DNA from: Acidobacteriota bacterium | GTDB taxonomy: Bacteria > Acidobacteriota > Terriglobia > Terriglobales > Acidobacteriaceae | Direction: 5' to 3' | Length of the DNA: 64,000 nt | NCBI GenBank assembly: GCA_018268755.1 | Contig: JAFDVW010000007.1 | Coordinates: forward strand, 290,940 to 354,939 | Shown here: in pieces, positions 1 to 10,800 of the stretch | Layout: each line of letters starts with the position of its first letter | How positions within the stretch are numbered: position 1 is the stretch's first letter | Notes under the pieces: model-generated | Databases searched by the model: none | Seen by the model: the letters and a program-made list of their open reading frames with translations, nothing else | What the model was told of the DNA's origin: nothing | Made by a program: the position numbers and the translations under genes

Positions 1-302
1 CCCAACTGCAGATCCCTCGCTTGCTCTCGTCGTCCCACGGACGACTCGTCCCGCACTCGGGATGACAGGCACTTTGTGTTTTGCAGGAGATACACTTTGT
101 TTTCGCACAAGACGCCTCTGTCTTCGCAGGAGATGTTGCAGAGGCAGCGCAGGGTAGGGCACGGCTTCAGCCGTGCCAATGCTCTCAAAGCCGGATGCAA
201 GACGCTTTATTCTGAAGATTTGCAGGATGGACAGACGATTGACCGGCAATTGACCATTCGAAACCCATTTCGCGGATGACCCCGCCAGCCTTCTTACTCA
301 GC
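1..302. other. Intergenic stretch at window edge, no gene
   Basis: I see no convincing gene in these 302 bases; the short open frames have no family resemblance. The stretch contains a palindromic REP-like element at 158-177 and an imperfect inverted arrangement at its left end (ATCCC near 13, GGGAT near 60). It looks like the kind of repeat-laden spacer often seen in Acidobacteriota chromosomes. The left part may belong to a gene end outside the window. Confidence 0.5.
158..177. repeat. REP-like palindromic intergenic element
   Basis: The sequence is a perfect 9-bp inverted repeat, GGCACGGCT and AGCCGTGCC, around a 2-base TC loop. Extragenic palindromes with this core are frequent in acidobacterial genomes as far as I recall. 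Only one copy was noticed in this window, so the repeat status is inference. Confidence 0.5.
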
Positions 303-938
303 CTAAAGGTACAACTGTTTCGGCCAATCCGCGACCCGCAACTTCCGCCGGATCGACATGCGCCGCCATTCCACCCAGAAAACCGGCCACAGGCAGGAGA
401 CCAATAGCCAGGACCATTTCCATGCATCCCGTCCGAAGATCAAGGCAAACATGCCGAGCAGCATCGTCCATTTCACATAGCGATACACTCGCGAACGCGA
501 CGGCGTATAGATAGGAAGAAAGGGAGCTCCAAACAAAACACCCAGAACAATTCCCGCGACAAGCAGGACCTGCGCCGTGGCGCCAACACCGTCGCGGTAA
601 AAGACGGCGGCACCGAGCAGCGCCGCCGCAACCAACAGCAGCAGAAACGGCTTGAAACCTGGCCGATGGCAAACCATTCTGGCTTCCCAGTTCCCTTCGC
701 GCAGCAGGCGGGCCTCGGCTCGCGTCAAAAGCACTTTGCGGTATTCGCAGTTGGCGGCCTTCGCGTCTCCCAGGGCGGCGATGGCCTTGCGCTCTGCATC
801 TTGCTCGGACACGCCATCGGCCCTGGCCGTTTCGCGCGCCGACTCATAGTGTTCCTGAATTTCGCAGCGCACCTGCGCCGCCGGCTCTTTTGCCAAAGAC
901 CGGGTCGCCTGTTGCAGCCATTGCTCGAGTGCGGTCAT
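303..938 (-). CDS. Permease-prefix-type membrane protein paired with PadR
   Basis: This 211-residue protein has a soluble helical N-terminus (about residues 1-80) resembling the permease prefix / DUF1700-like domain found next to PadR regulators. About four hydrophobic segments follow, near residues 96-115, 124-144, 155-172 and 176-192. The gene starts three bases after the PadR stop codon, so the two are almost certainly co-transcribed. The family arrangement suggests a small membrane partner whose expression is controlled by PadR, but no substrate or reaction can be read from the sequence. It contains no ABC-type or FtsX permease domain, only the prefix and a short membrane part. The assignment of the prefix domain is by appearance. 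Confidence 0.7.
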   Translation of the reverse strand: MTALEQWLQQATRSLAKEPAAQVRCEIQEHYESARETARADGVSEQDAERKAIAALGDAKAANCEYRKVLLTRAEARLLREGNWEARMVCHRPGFKPFLLLLVAAALLGAAVFYRDGVGATAQVLLVAGIVLGVLFGAPFLPIYTPSRSRVYRYVKWTMLLGMFALIFGRDAWKWSWLLVSCLWPVFWVEWRRMSIRRKLRVADWPKQLYL

Positions 939-941
939 AGC

Positions 942-1253
942 TTATGCCTCCCCTAAGATCATGGTCACGGCCTGGGAGAGTTCGCGCCACTCGGCGCGGT
1001 CTTTGGCCAGCGTGCCCTTCCCGGACTTAGTAATGCGGTAATAACGCCGTGTGCGCCCGTTCTCCACGCCTTCGTAGGATTCCACCAGGCCTTCGCTTTC
1101 CAGCTTGTGCAGCGCCGGATAGAGCGTGCCTTCCTTGAAATCCAGCACACCGCGCGAACGTTCCTTGATGCGCTGGGCGATGCGGTAGCCGTGGCTCGGC
1201 TCATGCGCCAGCGCTTCCAGAATTAGCGTGGGCAGCGTTCCCTTGAAATTCAT
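942..1253 (-). CDS. PadR-family transcriptional regulator
   Basis: The protein is a 103-residue winged-helix repressor of the PadR family. The family core is visible: the N-terminal helices LPTLILEALAHEPSHGYRIA, the recognition stretch EGTLYPALHKLESEGLVES and the wing GRTRRYYRIT. I place the start at the ATG at 1253, because PadR proteins begin just before this core and the longer reading frame adds 42 unrelated residues that run through the promoter region. It is the first gene of a two-gene operon with the membrane protein downstream. A perfect palindrome at 1269-1280 lies 15 bases upstream of the start and is the likely operator for autorepression. The effector is unknown. Confidence 0.9.
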   Translation of the reverse strand: MNFKGTLPTLILEALAHEPSHGYRIAQRIKERSRGVLDFKEGTLYPALHKLESEGLVESYEGVENGRTRRYYRITKSGKGTLAKDRAEWRELSQAVTMILGEA

Positions 1254-1268
1254 CGCATACCTCGAATT

Positions 1269-1280
1269 CCTATGCATAGG
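1269..1280. promoter_or_regulatory. Palindrome upstream of padR, probable operator
   Basis: CCTATGCATAGG is a perfect 12-bp palindrome 15 bases upstream of the PadR start codon. It is followed by a partial repeat of the half-site (ATAGG). PadR repressors usually bind AT-rich dyads overlapping their own promoter, so autoregulation is the natural reading. Binding is inferred. Confidence 0.5.
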
Positions 1281-1372
1281 ATAGGAGGGGCCGGACGGCT
1301 TGTCAACCCAAATGTGGAGCGGACACTTCTGTCCGCCCAAAGTGCGATAACATCCATCACGGGAAAGACACG

Positions 1373-1777
1373 ATGCCAAAGCTTCATTTCAGCTCAGTGG
1401 AGGAATACCTCGCTGCACAGCCGGAAGCGGCACGGACAGTCTTGGGGCAGGTTAGGAACGCTCTGCGCCATGCCCTGCCGAAAGCTGACGAGACCATTTC
1501 CTATAACATCCCAGCCTACAGACTGAATGGGCGCCTCATCCTTTACTTCGCCGGCTGGCAGAAGCATTTCTCGCTTTATCCTTCATCAAGAGAACTCGAG
1601 GCGGCCTTTCGGAAAGAACTGGCCAATTACGAAGTCAGCAAGGGAACCATCCGCTTCCCCCTTACTGGACCGGTCCCGCTTATGCTGATCAAAAAAATTG
1701 CCCGCTTCCGGGCTAAGGAAGCAGGCAAAGTATCTGCGAAAACAGCTCGACCAAAAAAGCGGACGGCGACAACCTAA
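1373..1777 (+). CDS. DUF1801 (YdhG-like) protein
   Basis: This is a small 134-residue cytoplasmic protein of the DUF1801/YdhG-like family. It shows the typical N-terminal helix containing EYLAAQPEAARTVLGQVR, then ADETISYNIPAYRLNGRLILYF-type beta strands, then a C-terminal helix beginning LIKKIARFRAKE. Some relatives are described as iron-chaperone-like, but no activity is established that I could assign here. The tail (about residues 112-134) is Lys/Ala rich and disordered. The gene is transcribed away from padR and converges on the D-aminoacylase gene, with one base between the two stop codons. Confidence 0.8.
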   Translation: MPKLHFSSVEEYLAAQPEAARTVLGQVRNALRHALPKADETISYNIPAYRLNGRLILYFAGWQKHFSLYPSSRELEAAFRKELANYEVSKGTIRFPLTGPVPLMLIKKIARFRAKEAGKVSAKTARPKKRTATT

Positions 1778-1778
1778 T

Positions 1779-3302
1779 CTACTTTCCCTTCCGCAGCACC
1801 CGGCCTCCCCTTGCCGAAGTCGCCACGCCGTTTTCCACAGCGACCTGTCCATTCACAATCACGTACGGAATGCCCTCCGGCGCGGCGGTGGGATCTTTGA
1901 TGGTCGACCGGTCGATGACCGTGTCGGGATTGAAGAGCACCAGGTCCGCCTTCATGCCTTCGGCAATACGTCCGCGGTCTTTCAATCCGAGTACCGAAGC
2001 CGGCAGCGAAGTCATCTTACGCACGCCTTCCTCGAGCGAGACTACCTTGTATTCGCGCACATAGCGACCAAGAAACCTGGGGTAAGTACCCGCTCCCCGG
2101 GGATGTCCACCATCAATGGCGCCATCGCTCGACACCATCACGCGCGGATCTTTGTAGAAATTCTTGATGTCGTCTTCCTGCATGGAAATTCCCAGAATGC
2201 CTTCCACATCTTCTCCCCACTCCGGCTTGCGGTGCGCAGGGTCGGTTTCGCGGATCATCTGCATATAAAGTTGATAAGGGTCCATGCGCTTCTCTTTGGC
2301 GATCTGCGCCAGCGACTTGCCGACTACTGACGGGTCGGGTGCGTAGTCGGTCAGAATAATGTTCTCCGGCCCTCCGTTATCATCCACGCCGCGCTTGACT
2401 TCGGCCAGGTCGTCGTAACGGCGCGAGAGCACCAGCACGCGCAGCGTCGAATGCCAGTAGTTGTAGGGATAACAATCGGCGGTGATCTTCAGGCCTTTGG
2501 CGTCGGCCTCTTTCATCAGCGCAGTGTATTTGGGAAACTGCCCCCACGAACTCACCGAGCCGAACTTGATGTGGCTGATCTGCCCCGGGACCCCGGCGCG
2601 CTCCGAGATCACCATCAGCTCCCGCCAGGAATCCAGCACGTGGGCGCCTTCATCGCGCACGTGGCTGACGTAATAGCCGCCGTAAGGTTTGATGGTCTTG
2701 GTCACTTCCACCAGCTCGTCGGTGGTGGAATAAGAGTCCGGCTCATATTCGATCCCGCTGGAAAGGCCGAAGCCCCCATCTTTCATGTCCTGATCGAGCA
2801 GCGCCTTCATCTTGGCGATCTCTTCCGGCTTGGCCGGACGCCGCCAATCGTCGCCCATGGCCAGGCTGCGCAGCGAACCAAATCCCACGGTGGAAGCGAT
2901 GTTGATGGCAGTGCCGTTCTTCTCCACTTGCGAGAAGAAGGTGGCCAGCGGCTCCTTCGAACCGCCATCCTGCCCGACCACGGCCGTGGTAATGCCCTGG
3001 CGCACCTGGGTCATGGCCCCGGGCTGTTGCAAGATGCGGCTGTCCGAGTGGTTGTGCATGTCGATGAAACCTGGAGACAGAACCAGCCCGCTGCCATCAA
3101 TCTCGCGTATCCCGGCCGGCGTCTTCCACTTTTTCTGGTCGGCGATCTTCACGATGGTGTCGCCCGCAATGACCACTACTTTGCCGCTGACCACCGGACC
3201 GCCGGCGCCATCCGCGATGCGCGCATTTTTGATGACAAGGGTGGGATCAGAGTGTGCCGCGCTGAAGAACAGGACGAGATGCAAAAGCAATGGATGGATC
3301 AA
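1779..3302 (-). CDS. Secreted N-acyl-D-amino-acid deacylase (D-aminoacylase family)
   Basis: This 507-residue amidohydrolase-superfamily enzyme is expected to release free D-amino acids from N-acyl or peptide-linked precursors. The N-terminus is a short hydrophobic signal (about residues 1-18). A beta-domain start LVIKNARIADGAGG follows, then the metal site PGFIDMHNHSD with the HxH ligand pair intact. Downstream histidine motifs are visible (YYVSHVRDEG, GQISHIKFG), as is the late SSDGAIDGGHPR stretch carrying the conserved Asp. The C-terminus returns to the beta-domain (KADLVLFNPD, YVIVNGQ). It resembles the C-terminal half of the fusion protein at 27403-30657, but that one lacks the HxH. The substrate is uncertain; a dihydroorotase-like or isoaspartyl role is less likely. 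Confidence 0.8.
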   Translation of the reverse strand: MIHPLLLHLVLFFSAAHSDPTLVIKNARIADGAGGPVVSGKVVVIAGDTIVKIADQKKWKTPAGIREIDGSGLVLSPGFIDMHNHSDSRILQQPGAMTQVRQGITTAVVGQDGGSKEPLATFFSQVEKNGTAINIASTVGFGSLRSLAMGDDWRRPAKPEEIAKMKALLDQDMKDGGFGLSSGIEYEPDSYSTTDELVEVTKTIKPYGGYYVSHVRDEGAHVLDSWRELMVISERAGVPGQISHIKFGSVSSWGQFPKYTALMKEADAKGLKITADCYPYNYWHSTLRVLVLSRRYDDLAEVKRGVDDNGGPENIILTDYAPDPSVVGKSLAQIAKEKRMDPYQLYMQMIRETDPAHRKPEWGEDVEGILGISMQEDDIKNFYKDPRVMVSSDGAIDGGHPRGAGTYPRFLGRYVREYKVVSLEEGVRKMTSLPASVLGLKDRGRIAEGMKADLVLFNPDTVIDRSTIKDPTAAPEGIPYVIVNGQVAVENGVATSARGGRVLRKGK

Positions 3303-3396
3303 AATGGCCCCCGCGAATGGTTGGAGTTACTTAGATACGGCCGATGCTGGGAACTGCCATTATTGTGGCTGGTTCCGGTTTTGACAAGCCTGCAGT

Positions 3397-3813
3397 TCAG
3401 ACTTCGCGCGCCTCGCACTTTCCCAACACCACCGCGGATGGCTGTCGCAGGGTATTGTGAATCTCCGCCACGGAATCGGTATGGCGCATGAGTTCCAGAA
3501 TTTGTTCCTGCGGCGCGCGCGCGGCCACCGCGGCATGATACTGAATATTGCGCGCGGCTTCTCCGGCCCCGCCAAATTCGCCGCTCACTTCCACCTCCAC
3601 CGACTGGACGGCGATACCGCGCTTGCCGGCCTCGCGATAGATGTCGTTGCAGTAGCAAGTGGCCAGGGCCAGAAAGAGCAGCTCTCCTCCGCTCGCGCTG
3701 GAACCGAAACCCTCCGGCTTCGGGGGAACCACCAGCGAGTGCCTGTGCTCCCCGGTGGTAAGAAAAACTTTGTGTTCGCCCTGTTGGTTGATAATCCGGG
3801 CGGAAATGTTCAT
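3397..3813 (-). CDS. OsmC-family protein lacking the second redox cysteine
   Basis: This 138-residue protein has the OsmC fold pattern: an N-terminal beta region (HSLVVPPKPEGFGSSASGGE), the helix with the first redox cysteine (LALATCYCNDIYREA, Cys53 and Cys55) and the C-terminal half. OsmC/Ohr peroxidases use two cysteines, and the second normally sits in a Cys-Pro motif near residue 115. Here the equivalent stretch reads HTDSVAEIHNTL with no cysteine, so hydroperoxide reductase activity is doubtful. The gene has a good ribosome site (GAGG) before the ATG at 3813. It is divergent from the lipocalin-like gene, with an inverted repeat between them. Confidence 0.85.
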   Translation of the reverse strand: MNISARIINQQGEHKVFLTTGEHRHSLVVPPKPEGFGSSASGGELLFLALATCYCNDIYREAGKRGIAVQSVEVEVSGEFGGAGEAARNIQYHAAVAARAPQEQILELMRHTDSVAEIHNTLRQPSAVVLGKCEAREV

Positions 3814-3845
3814 AACTACCTCTTCTAGTTATACCTATGATCTTA

Positions 3846-3859
3846 CCGATACCCATCGG
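3846..3859. promoter_or_regulatory. Inverted repeat between osmC-like and lipocalin-like genes
   Basis: CCGAT-ACCC-ATCGG is a perfect 5-bp inverted repeat with a 4-base spacer. It lies in the 86-bp gap between two divergently transcribed genes, where a shared operator would be expected. No cognate regulator is encoded next to it. Confidence 0.3.
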
Positions 3860-3899
3860 CAAAATTGCGCGATAGAATCGCTCCCGCATTCATGGAGCG

Positions 3900-4451
3900 A
3901 TGGCCATGCGCAATGTAACCTATCCTTCCTCTTTCCTCCACAAGAAGTTGCTCTCTCTCGCAGTCATCCCGGCCCTATGGTTTTTATGGGGGGTACAGTC
4001 TTCCGCAGCTGACCCGGACATCGCCTCACGGGAGCTGGTGGGCACATGGCGGCTGGTAGCTTACGAAGACCATCTCCCCGATGGGACCATAGATTACCCC
4101 TACGGCAAGAACCCCGCCGGACTCTTGATCTATGACGCAACCGGCCACATGTCGATTCAGATCGCGCGCACCCCACAACCCAAAGTTGCTGCTGGCGACG
4201 ATGAAAAGATTACGCCGCAAGAGAAGATTGCGCTCTTCGACAGCTATGTCGCGTACTTTGGCAGCTATACCGTGGATTGGAAGCGCCACGTTGTCACCAC
4301 CCGCGTGGAGGCCGATCTGTTTGGCACCTTTACCGGCACGACCCAGGAGCGCCCCTTTGCATTGCAAGGCCACCGGCTCACCTTAACGCCATCGTGGCAA
4401 AAAGACGGAAAAACCGTGCAAGGCGTCCGCGTATTTGAGCGCGTGCGTTAG
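3900..4451 (+). CDS. Secreted lipocalin-like domain protein
   Basis: This 183-residue protein has an N-terminal hydrophobic signal (about residues 12-35) followed by a lipocalin-like domain. The domain shows the opening strand ELVGTWRLVAYEDHLPDG, the central GLLIYDATGHMSIQI strand pair and the closing strand VQGVRVFERVR. Members of this family (Lipocalin_5 type) are small beta-barrels found in the periplasm or outside the cell, mostly of unknown ligand. The first codon is ATG at 3900 with a second in-frame ATG at 3906; either could be used. The neighbours give no functional hint. Confidence 0.75.
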   Translation: MAMRNVTYPSSFLHKKLLSLAVIPALWFLWGVQSSAADPDIASRELVGTWRLVAYEDHLPDGTIDYPYGKNPAGLLIYDATGHMSIQIARTPQPKVAAGDDEKITPQEKIALFDSYVAYFGSYTVDWKRHVVTTRVEADLFGTFTGTTQERPFALQGHRLTLTPSWQKDGKTVQGVRVFERVR

Positions 4452-4489
4452 CTCTCCGGCATTTCGCAGCTTCCTGCTACCATGCCCCT

Positions 4490-5740
4490 ATGCACCTGAC
4501 CGGCACCGCCGCACTGCGCATCGCTATCGCCCTGGGCATTGGGCTTTTGATCGGGGCGGAGCGGGAACGGCGCAAAGGGGTGGGAGCTTCGCGTTCCCCC
4601 GCCGGCATCCGCACCTTCGCCATCGTCTCCATGCTTGGCGCGGTCAGCCTGCAACTCGGAGGCGAGGTCCTGCTTGCGGTCATTACGTTGGCGGTGGCCG
4701 CGCTGGCCGCGATCGGATACCTTCGCTCGCGAGATAAGGATCCGGGATTGACCAGCGAGGCCGCGCTGCTGCTCACCTTGCTGCTGGGTGGTCTGACCGT
4801 GCGCGAACCCGCCCTGGCCTCCGGGCTGGCGGTGACTGTAGCGATTTTGCTGGCGGCGCGAGCGCGCATCCATCGCTTTGTGCGCAGCGTTTTGACCGAA
4901 GGCGAACTGCACGATGCTCTGATCCTGGCGGCGGCCGTCCTGGTCATTTTGCCGCTGATGCCGGACCGCTATCTCGGCCCCTTCGGCGCCATCAATCCGC
5001 GCATGCTGTGGAAAATCGTGGTTCTGATGATTTCCATCAGCGCCGGCGGCTATATCGCGGTGCGTCTCCTGGGCCCCCGCTTCGGGCTTCCTCTCTCGGG
5101 ATTGCTTTCCGGATTTGTTTCCAGCACGGCGACCATCGCCGCCATGGGATCGCGGGCCCGGCAGCAACCGGGGCTGGCCCGTCCGGCGGTCTCGGCCGCG
5201 GTTCTTTCCACCGTGGCCACGATCCTGGAACTGGCGGCGGTATTGCTGGTCACCAGCCGCGCGGTGCTTTCCTCGCTGATGTTGCCTCTGCTGGTCTCGG
5301 GCACAGCCGCAGTCGTTTACGGCGTGCTGTTCACCCTGCGCAGCCTGCGCGACAAGACCTCCGAGGCCCCGCAAGCCGGCTCGGCCTTCAGCTTGAAGAC
5401 GGCGCTGGGATTTGCCGCCATCATGGCGACCGTGCTCCTGCTTTCGGCGGCGCTCAACTCCTGGATGGGCAGCCGGGGCGTATTGATCTCTTCCGCGGTG
5501 GCCGGCTTTGCCGACGCTCACTCGGTCGCGGTCTCTGCGGCCTCGCTGGTCGCGGCCGGCAAGATGCAGGCCCACGATGCGCTGCTTCCCTGCCTGGCCG
5601 GGTTGACCACAAACACTGTGACCAAGGCCGTCTTCGCCATGGTGACCGGCGGTCGCCGCTTTGCGCTGCAGGTGATTCCTGGCTTGCTTCTGGTGATTGC
5701 CGGTGTATGGATCCCGGCGCTTCCACTGTTTTCTCACTAG
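4490..5740 (+). CDS. MgtC/SapB-type membrane protein with DUF4010
   Basis: This 416-residue integral membrane protein has an N-terminal MgtC/SapB domain (about residues 5-140) containing the family signature GLLIGAERERR and GIRTFAIVSMLGA. A DUF4010 membrane domain with many hydrophobic segments follows (about residues 160-412). About ten or more membrane passes are visible. MgtC relatives affect magnesium or phosphate homeostasis, but the fused DUF4010 type has no defined transport reaction. It lies 38 bases after the lipocalin-like gene and 36 bases before the S9 peptidase gene, all on the plus strand, so co-transcription is possible though the products are unrelated. Confidence 0.85.
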   Translation: MHLTGTAALRIAIALGIGLLIGAERERRKGVGASRSPAGIRTFAIVSMLGAVSLQLGGEVLLAVITLAVAALAAIGYLRSRDKDPGLTSEAALLLTLLLGGLTVREPALASGLAVTVAILLAARARIHRFVRSVLTEGELHDALILAAAVLVILPLMPDRYLGPFGAINPRMLWKIVVLMISISAGGYIAVRLLGPRFGLPLSGLLSGFVSSTATIAAMGSRARQQPGLARPAVSAAVLSTVATILELAAVLLVTSRAVLSSLMLPLLVSGTAAVVYGVLFTLRSLRDKTSEAPQAGSAFSLKTALGFAAIMATVLLLSAALNSWMGSRGVLISSAVAGFADAHSVAVSAASLVAAGKMQAHDALLPCLAGLTTNTVTKAVFAMVTGGRRFALQVIPGLLLVIAGVWIPALPLFSH

Positions 5741-5776
5741 TCATCGCACTTGACGCCATGCCGCATTTCGTAGAGC

Positions 5777-7804
<2,028 letters not shown>

Positions 7805-7816
7805 AGCGCAGGACCC

Positions 7817-10800
7817 CTAAAACGAATAGCGCAGGCCAAACTGCATGACGCGCGGCCGGGTCAACGTCTGGGTAAAGTCGCCCAGCGTGGTGCCATAAAG
7901 AAGATAGGGATTCAACGTTCCCACGTCGAAGCGGACGGCGTTGGTCACGTTGAAAACGTCCCAGGTAAAGCGCAGCACCTGCGACTCGCGAATTTTCCAG
8001 GATTTCGCCAAACTCATGTCCACGCCGAAGTATCCCGGTCCGCGCAGATTGTTGCGCTGCCCGGACTCGCCCGGATAGGCGAAGCGAAACGCGCTGCTGG
8101 CGGCGGGACCATCTTTAAATACGTTGGGCACGGGTCCATCCATGGAAAGCCCCGTCTTGGGGGCGGGGCCCACCAGCACCGCGCGGCTGTCCTGCTCGTA
8201 GTTCGTGCTGAAGGCGTAGCTTGCGATGCTGAAGGGATATCCACTTGTCCAGCGTGTCAGCCCGGAAACCTGCCAACCGCCGAAGAGCGCGTCTTCCAGG
8301 TGGGACCAGTTCTTACCCACGAACTTGCCCCGGCCCAGGGGCAGTGCATACACCCAGTTGGCATTGATCTGGTGAGTGGTATCGAAATCTGACGGCCCAT
8401 AGAGTCCACGCGGGTTCCAGGAATTGATCACCTGTCCGCTCCATGCCACCGCGCTGCCGCCGGCGTTCTCATATTCATTCACGCGCTCGGCATTCGAGTT
8501 GGTGTCGAGCGACTTTGAATAGGTGTAGTTAAAGTCGAAATCCAAATCGCCGGCGTGGCGGCGCAACGTGGCTTGCAAGGCGTTGTAGTTGCTCACGCCA
8601 GTCGTGCGCCAGGTGTAAAGCGACGAGAACTGGTCGTGCCAGAAAGCATAAGGACCAAGAGTGGAGCAGGCCGGGAAACAGCTCACCCCATCCGCGGGCG
8701 CATCCAGCGACTGAATAGCGTAAATATAGTTGGGAGAGTTGGCATAGTAGAGGTCGTAAATATTCTGTGTGGCGGTAGGATTTCCCGGAATGTCCGGCGC
8801 ACTGCCGCTGATGCCGGCCGGTCCGGCGGCCGCGGGAAACAGGTTCTCCCAGAACGCGATGGGCTGCACCGCGCTCTCCGGCGTGCCCGCAGCGGCCAGC
8901 TTGGCCAGTTGCGACGCTGCTTCGAAATAGGTCATACCGGAACCCGGATCTTTCATATTCACCGGCTCGGCCACATCCACCTCCTGCAGCAAGCGGCGGC
9001 TGAAGCGGCCCACGTAGGAAAGCTCCACCACAAACTGCCGGGGAAGTTCGCGGGTCAGGGAAAAATCCACCACGTGCGAGTACGGCGTCTTCATGGCGTT
9101 GTCGAGTCCCCAGGCAATCGCGAAACTGCCGTTCTCTCCCATACCGGGGGGCGTGGAGGGAAAGCCGGGCGTTGGTGCTCCCGGCAGCTCGGGGATTCCT
9201 CCGCAGGCGACGCCCGAGGGCATGGTCGTAAGCTGCACAAAGCGGGCCACACAATCCGTGGTCTGAATGCCCGAGGGATTTTCCAGATTGGTGGTCAAGC
9301 CGAAGGAACCCATGCGGTCAAAGCTGTTGACCACTCCAATGCCGAAGTGGTCAAAGGCGATGCCATAGCCTCCACGCAGCGAGGTTTTGCCGCTTCCGCC
9401 GAAAACGCTCTTCCAGAATCCTTCCTCGACCGAAGGCGAATAAGCAAAGGCCAGGCGCGGCGCGAAGTTCTTGTAGTCGGGCTCCCAATAACCGGCCTTC
9501 CCGTTGGCCTGGCCGCTCAGCGCAAAGGAAACCGCCGGGCGATAGACTTCGCCGGCGTTCATAGAATTCGTGCGGTTCGCGAAGAACGAAGACAGGCTGG
9601 GCGCCGGCGCCACCTGATTGCCGCTGGTTTCGTAGGGCGTCTGCAGCAGCGTGTAACGCAGACCGAAGGTCACTTGCAGATTGCTCTTCGCGCGCCAGGA
9701 GTCCTGCAGGTAGAACTCAGCTTCGTTGTTCTTGAAGTGCCGGGGCACCAGTTCGCCCACGGGGAAGAACTGTCCCGCTTTGTTCTGGTTGTAAACCGCA
9801 GAGATGGAGCCAATGAGTCCGGTCACATCGGCCACGGCAGCATCGTAGGCATACCCAAAGTCGGGGTCCATGGCGGGCAACTCGGGATCGTTCCCCGGGT
9901 CCAGGTCCTGGCCGGTAAATGCAATGCCGCCTTCATACAACCACGTGGGATGCGGGCTTCCATAGAAATAGTTCTGCGCATCCGAGTAGCGGTTATCGTT
10001 GACCATTCGCCAGTTTCCGCCGAATTGCAGCGTGTGCCGTCCGCGCGTCCAGCTCACGTCATCCACCAGTTGGTGCACGGGAACATTCACGTTCGTCGTG
10101 CGCGCGAATGAAATCTGGTCCGACAGGTTCCAAAACCCGACGTTCGAGAAGGGATTCTGCCCCGCATCTCCCAATCCCTGCCGCACGAACCCATAGCGGA
10201 AGTTGTTGATCACCGAATTGCTGGGGACCGCGGTATAGCCCACCGCGATCCCTTTGCTGTTGGCGCGCAGCGCTTCGCTGGCTGGCTGGCCGGGAAATGC
10301 CGCCGCCATCAGGGTGCGATCATTCTGCAAATTTCCCCGCAGAAAGAGCCGATGGTTCCCGTTCTTCGTCAGGTTTAAGTCCAGGCGGGTAAGGTAAGTA
10401 TTCAGGCTGGCGGGCTGCGGAGCGGCGAAGGTATATCCCAGGATATTCAGGCCATCGGAACCAAAAGATGTCCCCGTGTTCGGCAGCGGAAAGGCGGGGA
10501 TCGGCGTGCCATTGGGCAAGGTGGCATGGCCGTTCCACAGATCGAGCACCGCCGCGCTGACCCCGTTGCCGTTGGGGCAAGTGCCGCTGCTCAGGCAGCC
10601 CTGGTCGAGCGCCTGAATGTCGGAGGGCTGCAAGGTCACCACGCTGCCGTCTTCCGCGTAGTAGCTGACCACCCCCTGGCGCAAGTCGGCGCTGGGTACC
10701 GCGCGATTCACCTGCACCGATTCGCGCGAGCGCTGCCCTTCATAGTTCAGAAAGAAGAACAGGCGGTTTTTCACGATGGGACCGCCCACCGCCGCGCCAA

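Noticed and set aside
4448..5737. 429-residue open frame antisense to the MgtC/DUF4010 gene
   Set aside because: It is very rich in Arg, Gln, Gly and His with no domain, as expected from reading a GC-rich gene backwards. The plus-strand protein is clearly real.
8555..10111. 518-residue plus-strand open frame inside the first receptor gene
   Set aside because: It lies wholly inside a well-supported receptor gene and has the Arg/Gly/His-rich make-up of a reverse-strand shadow.
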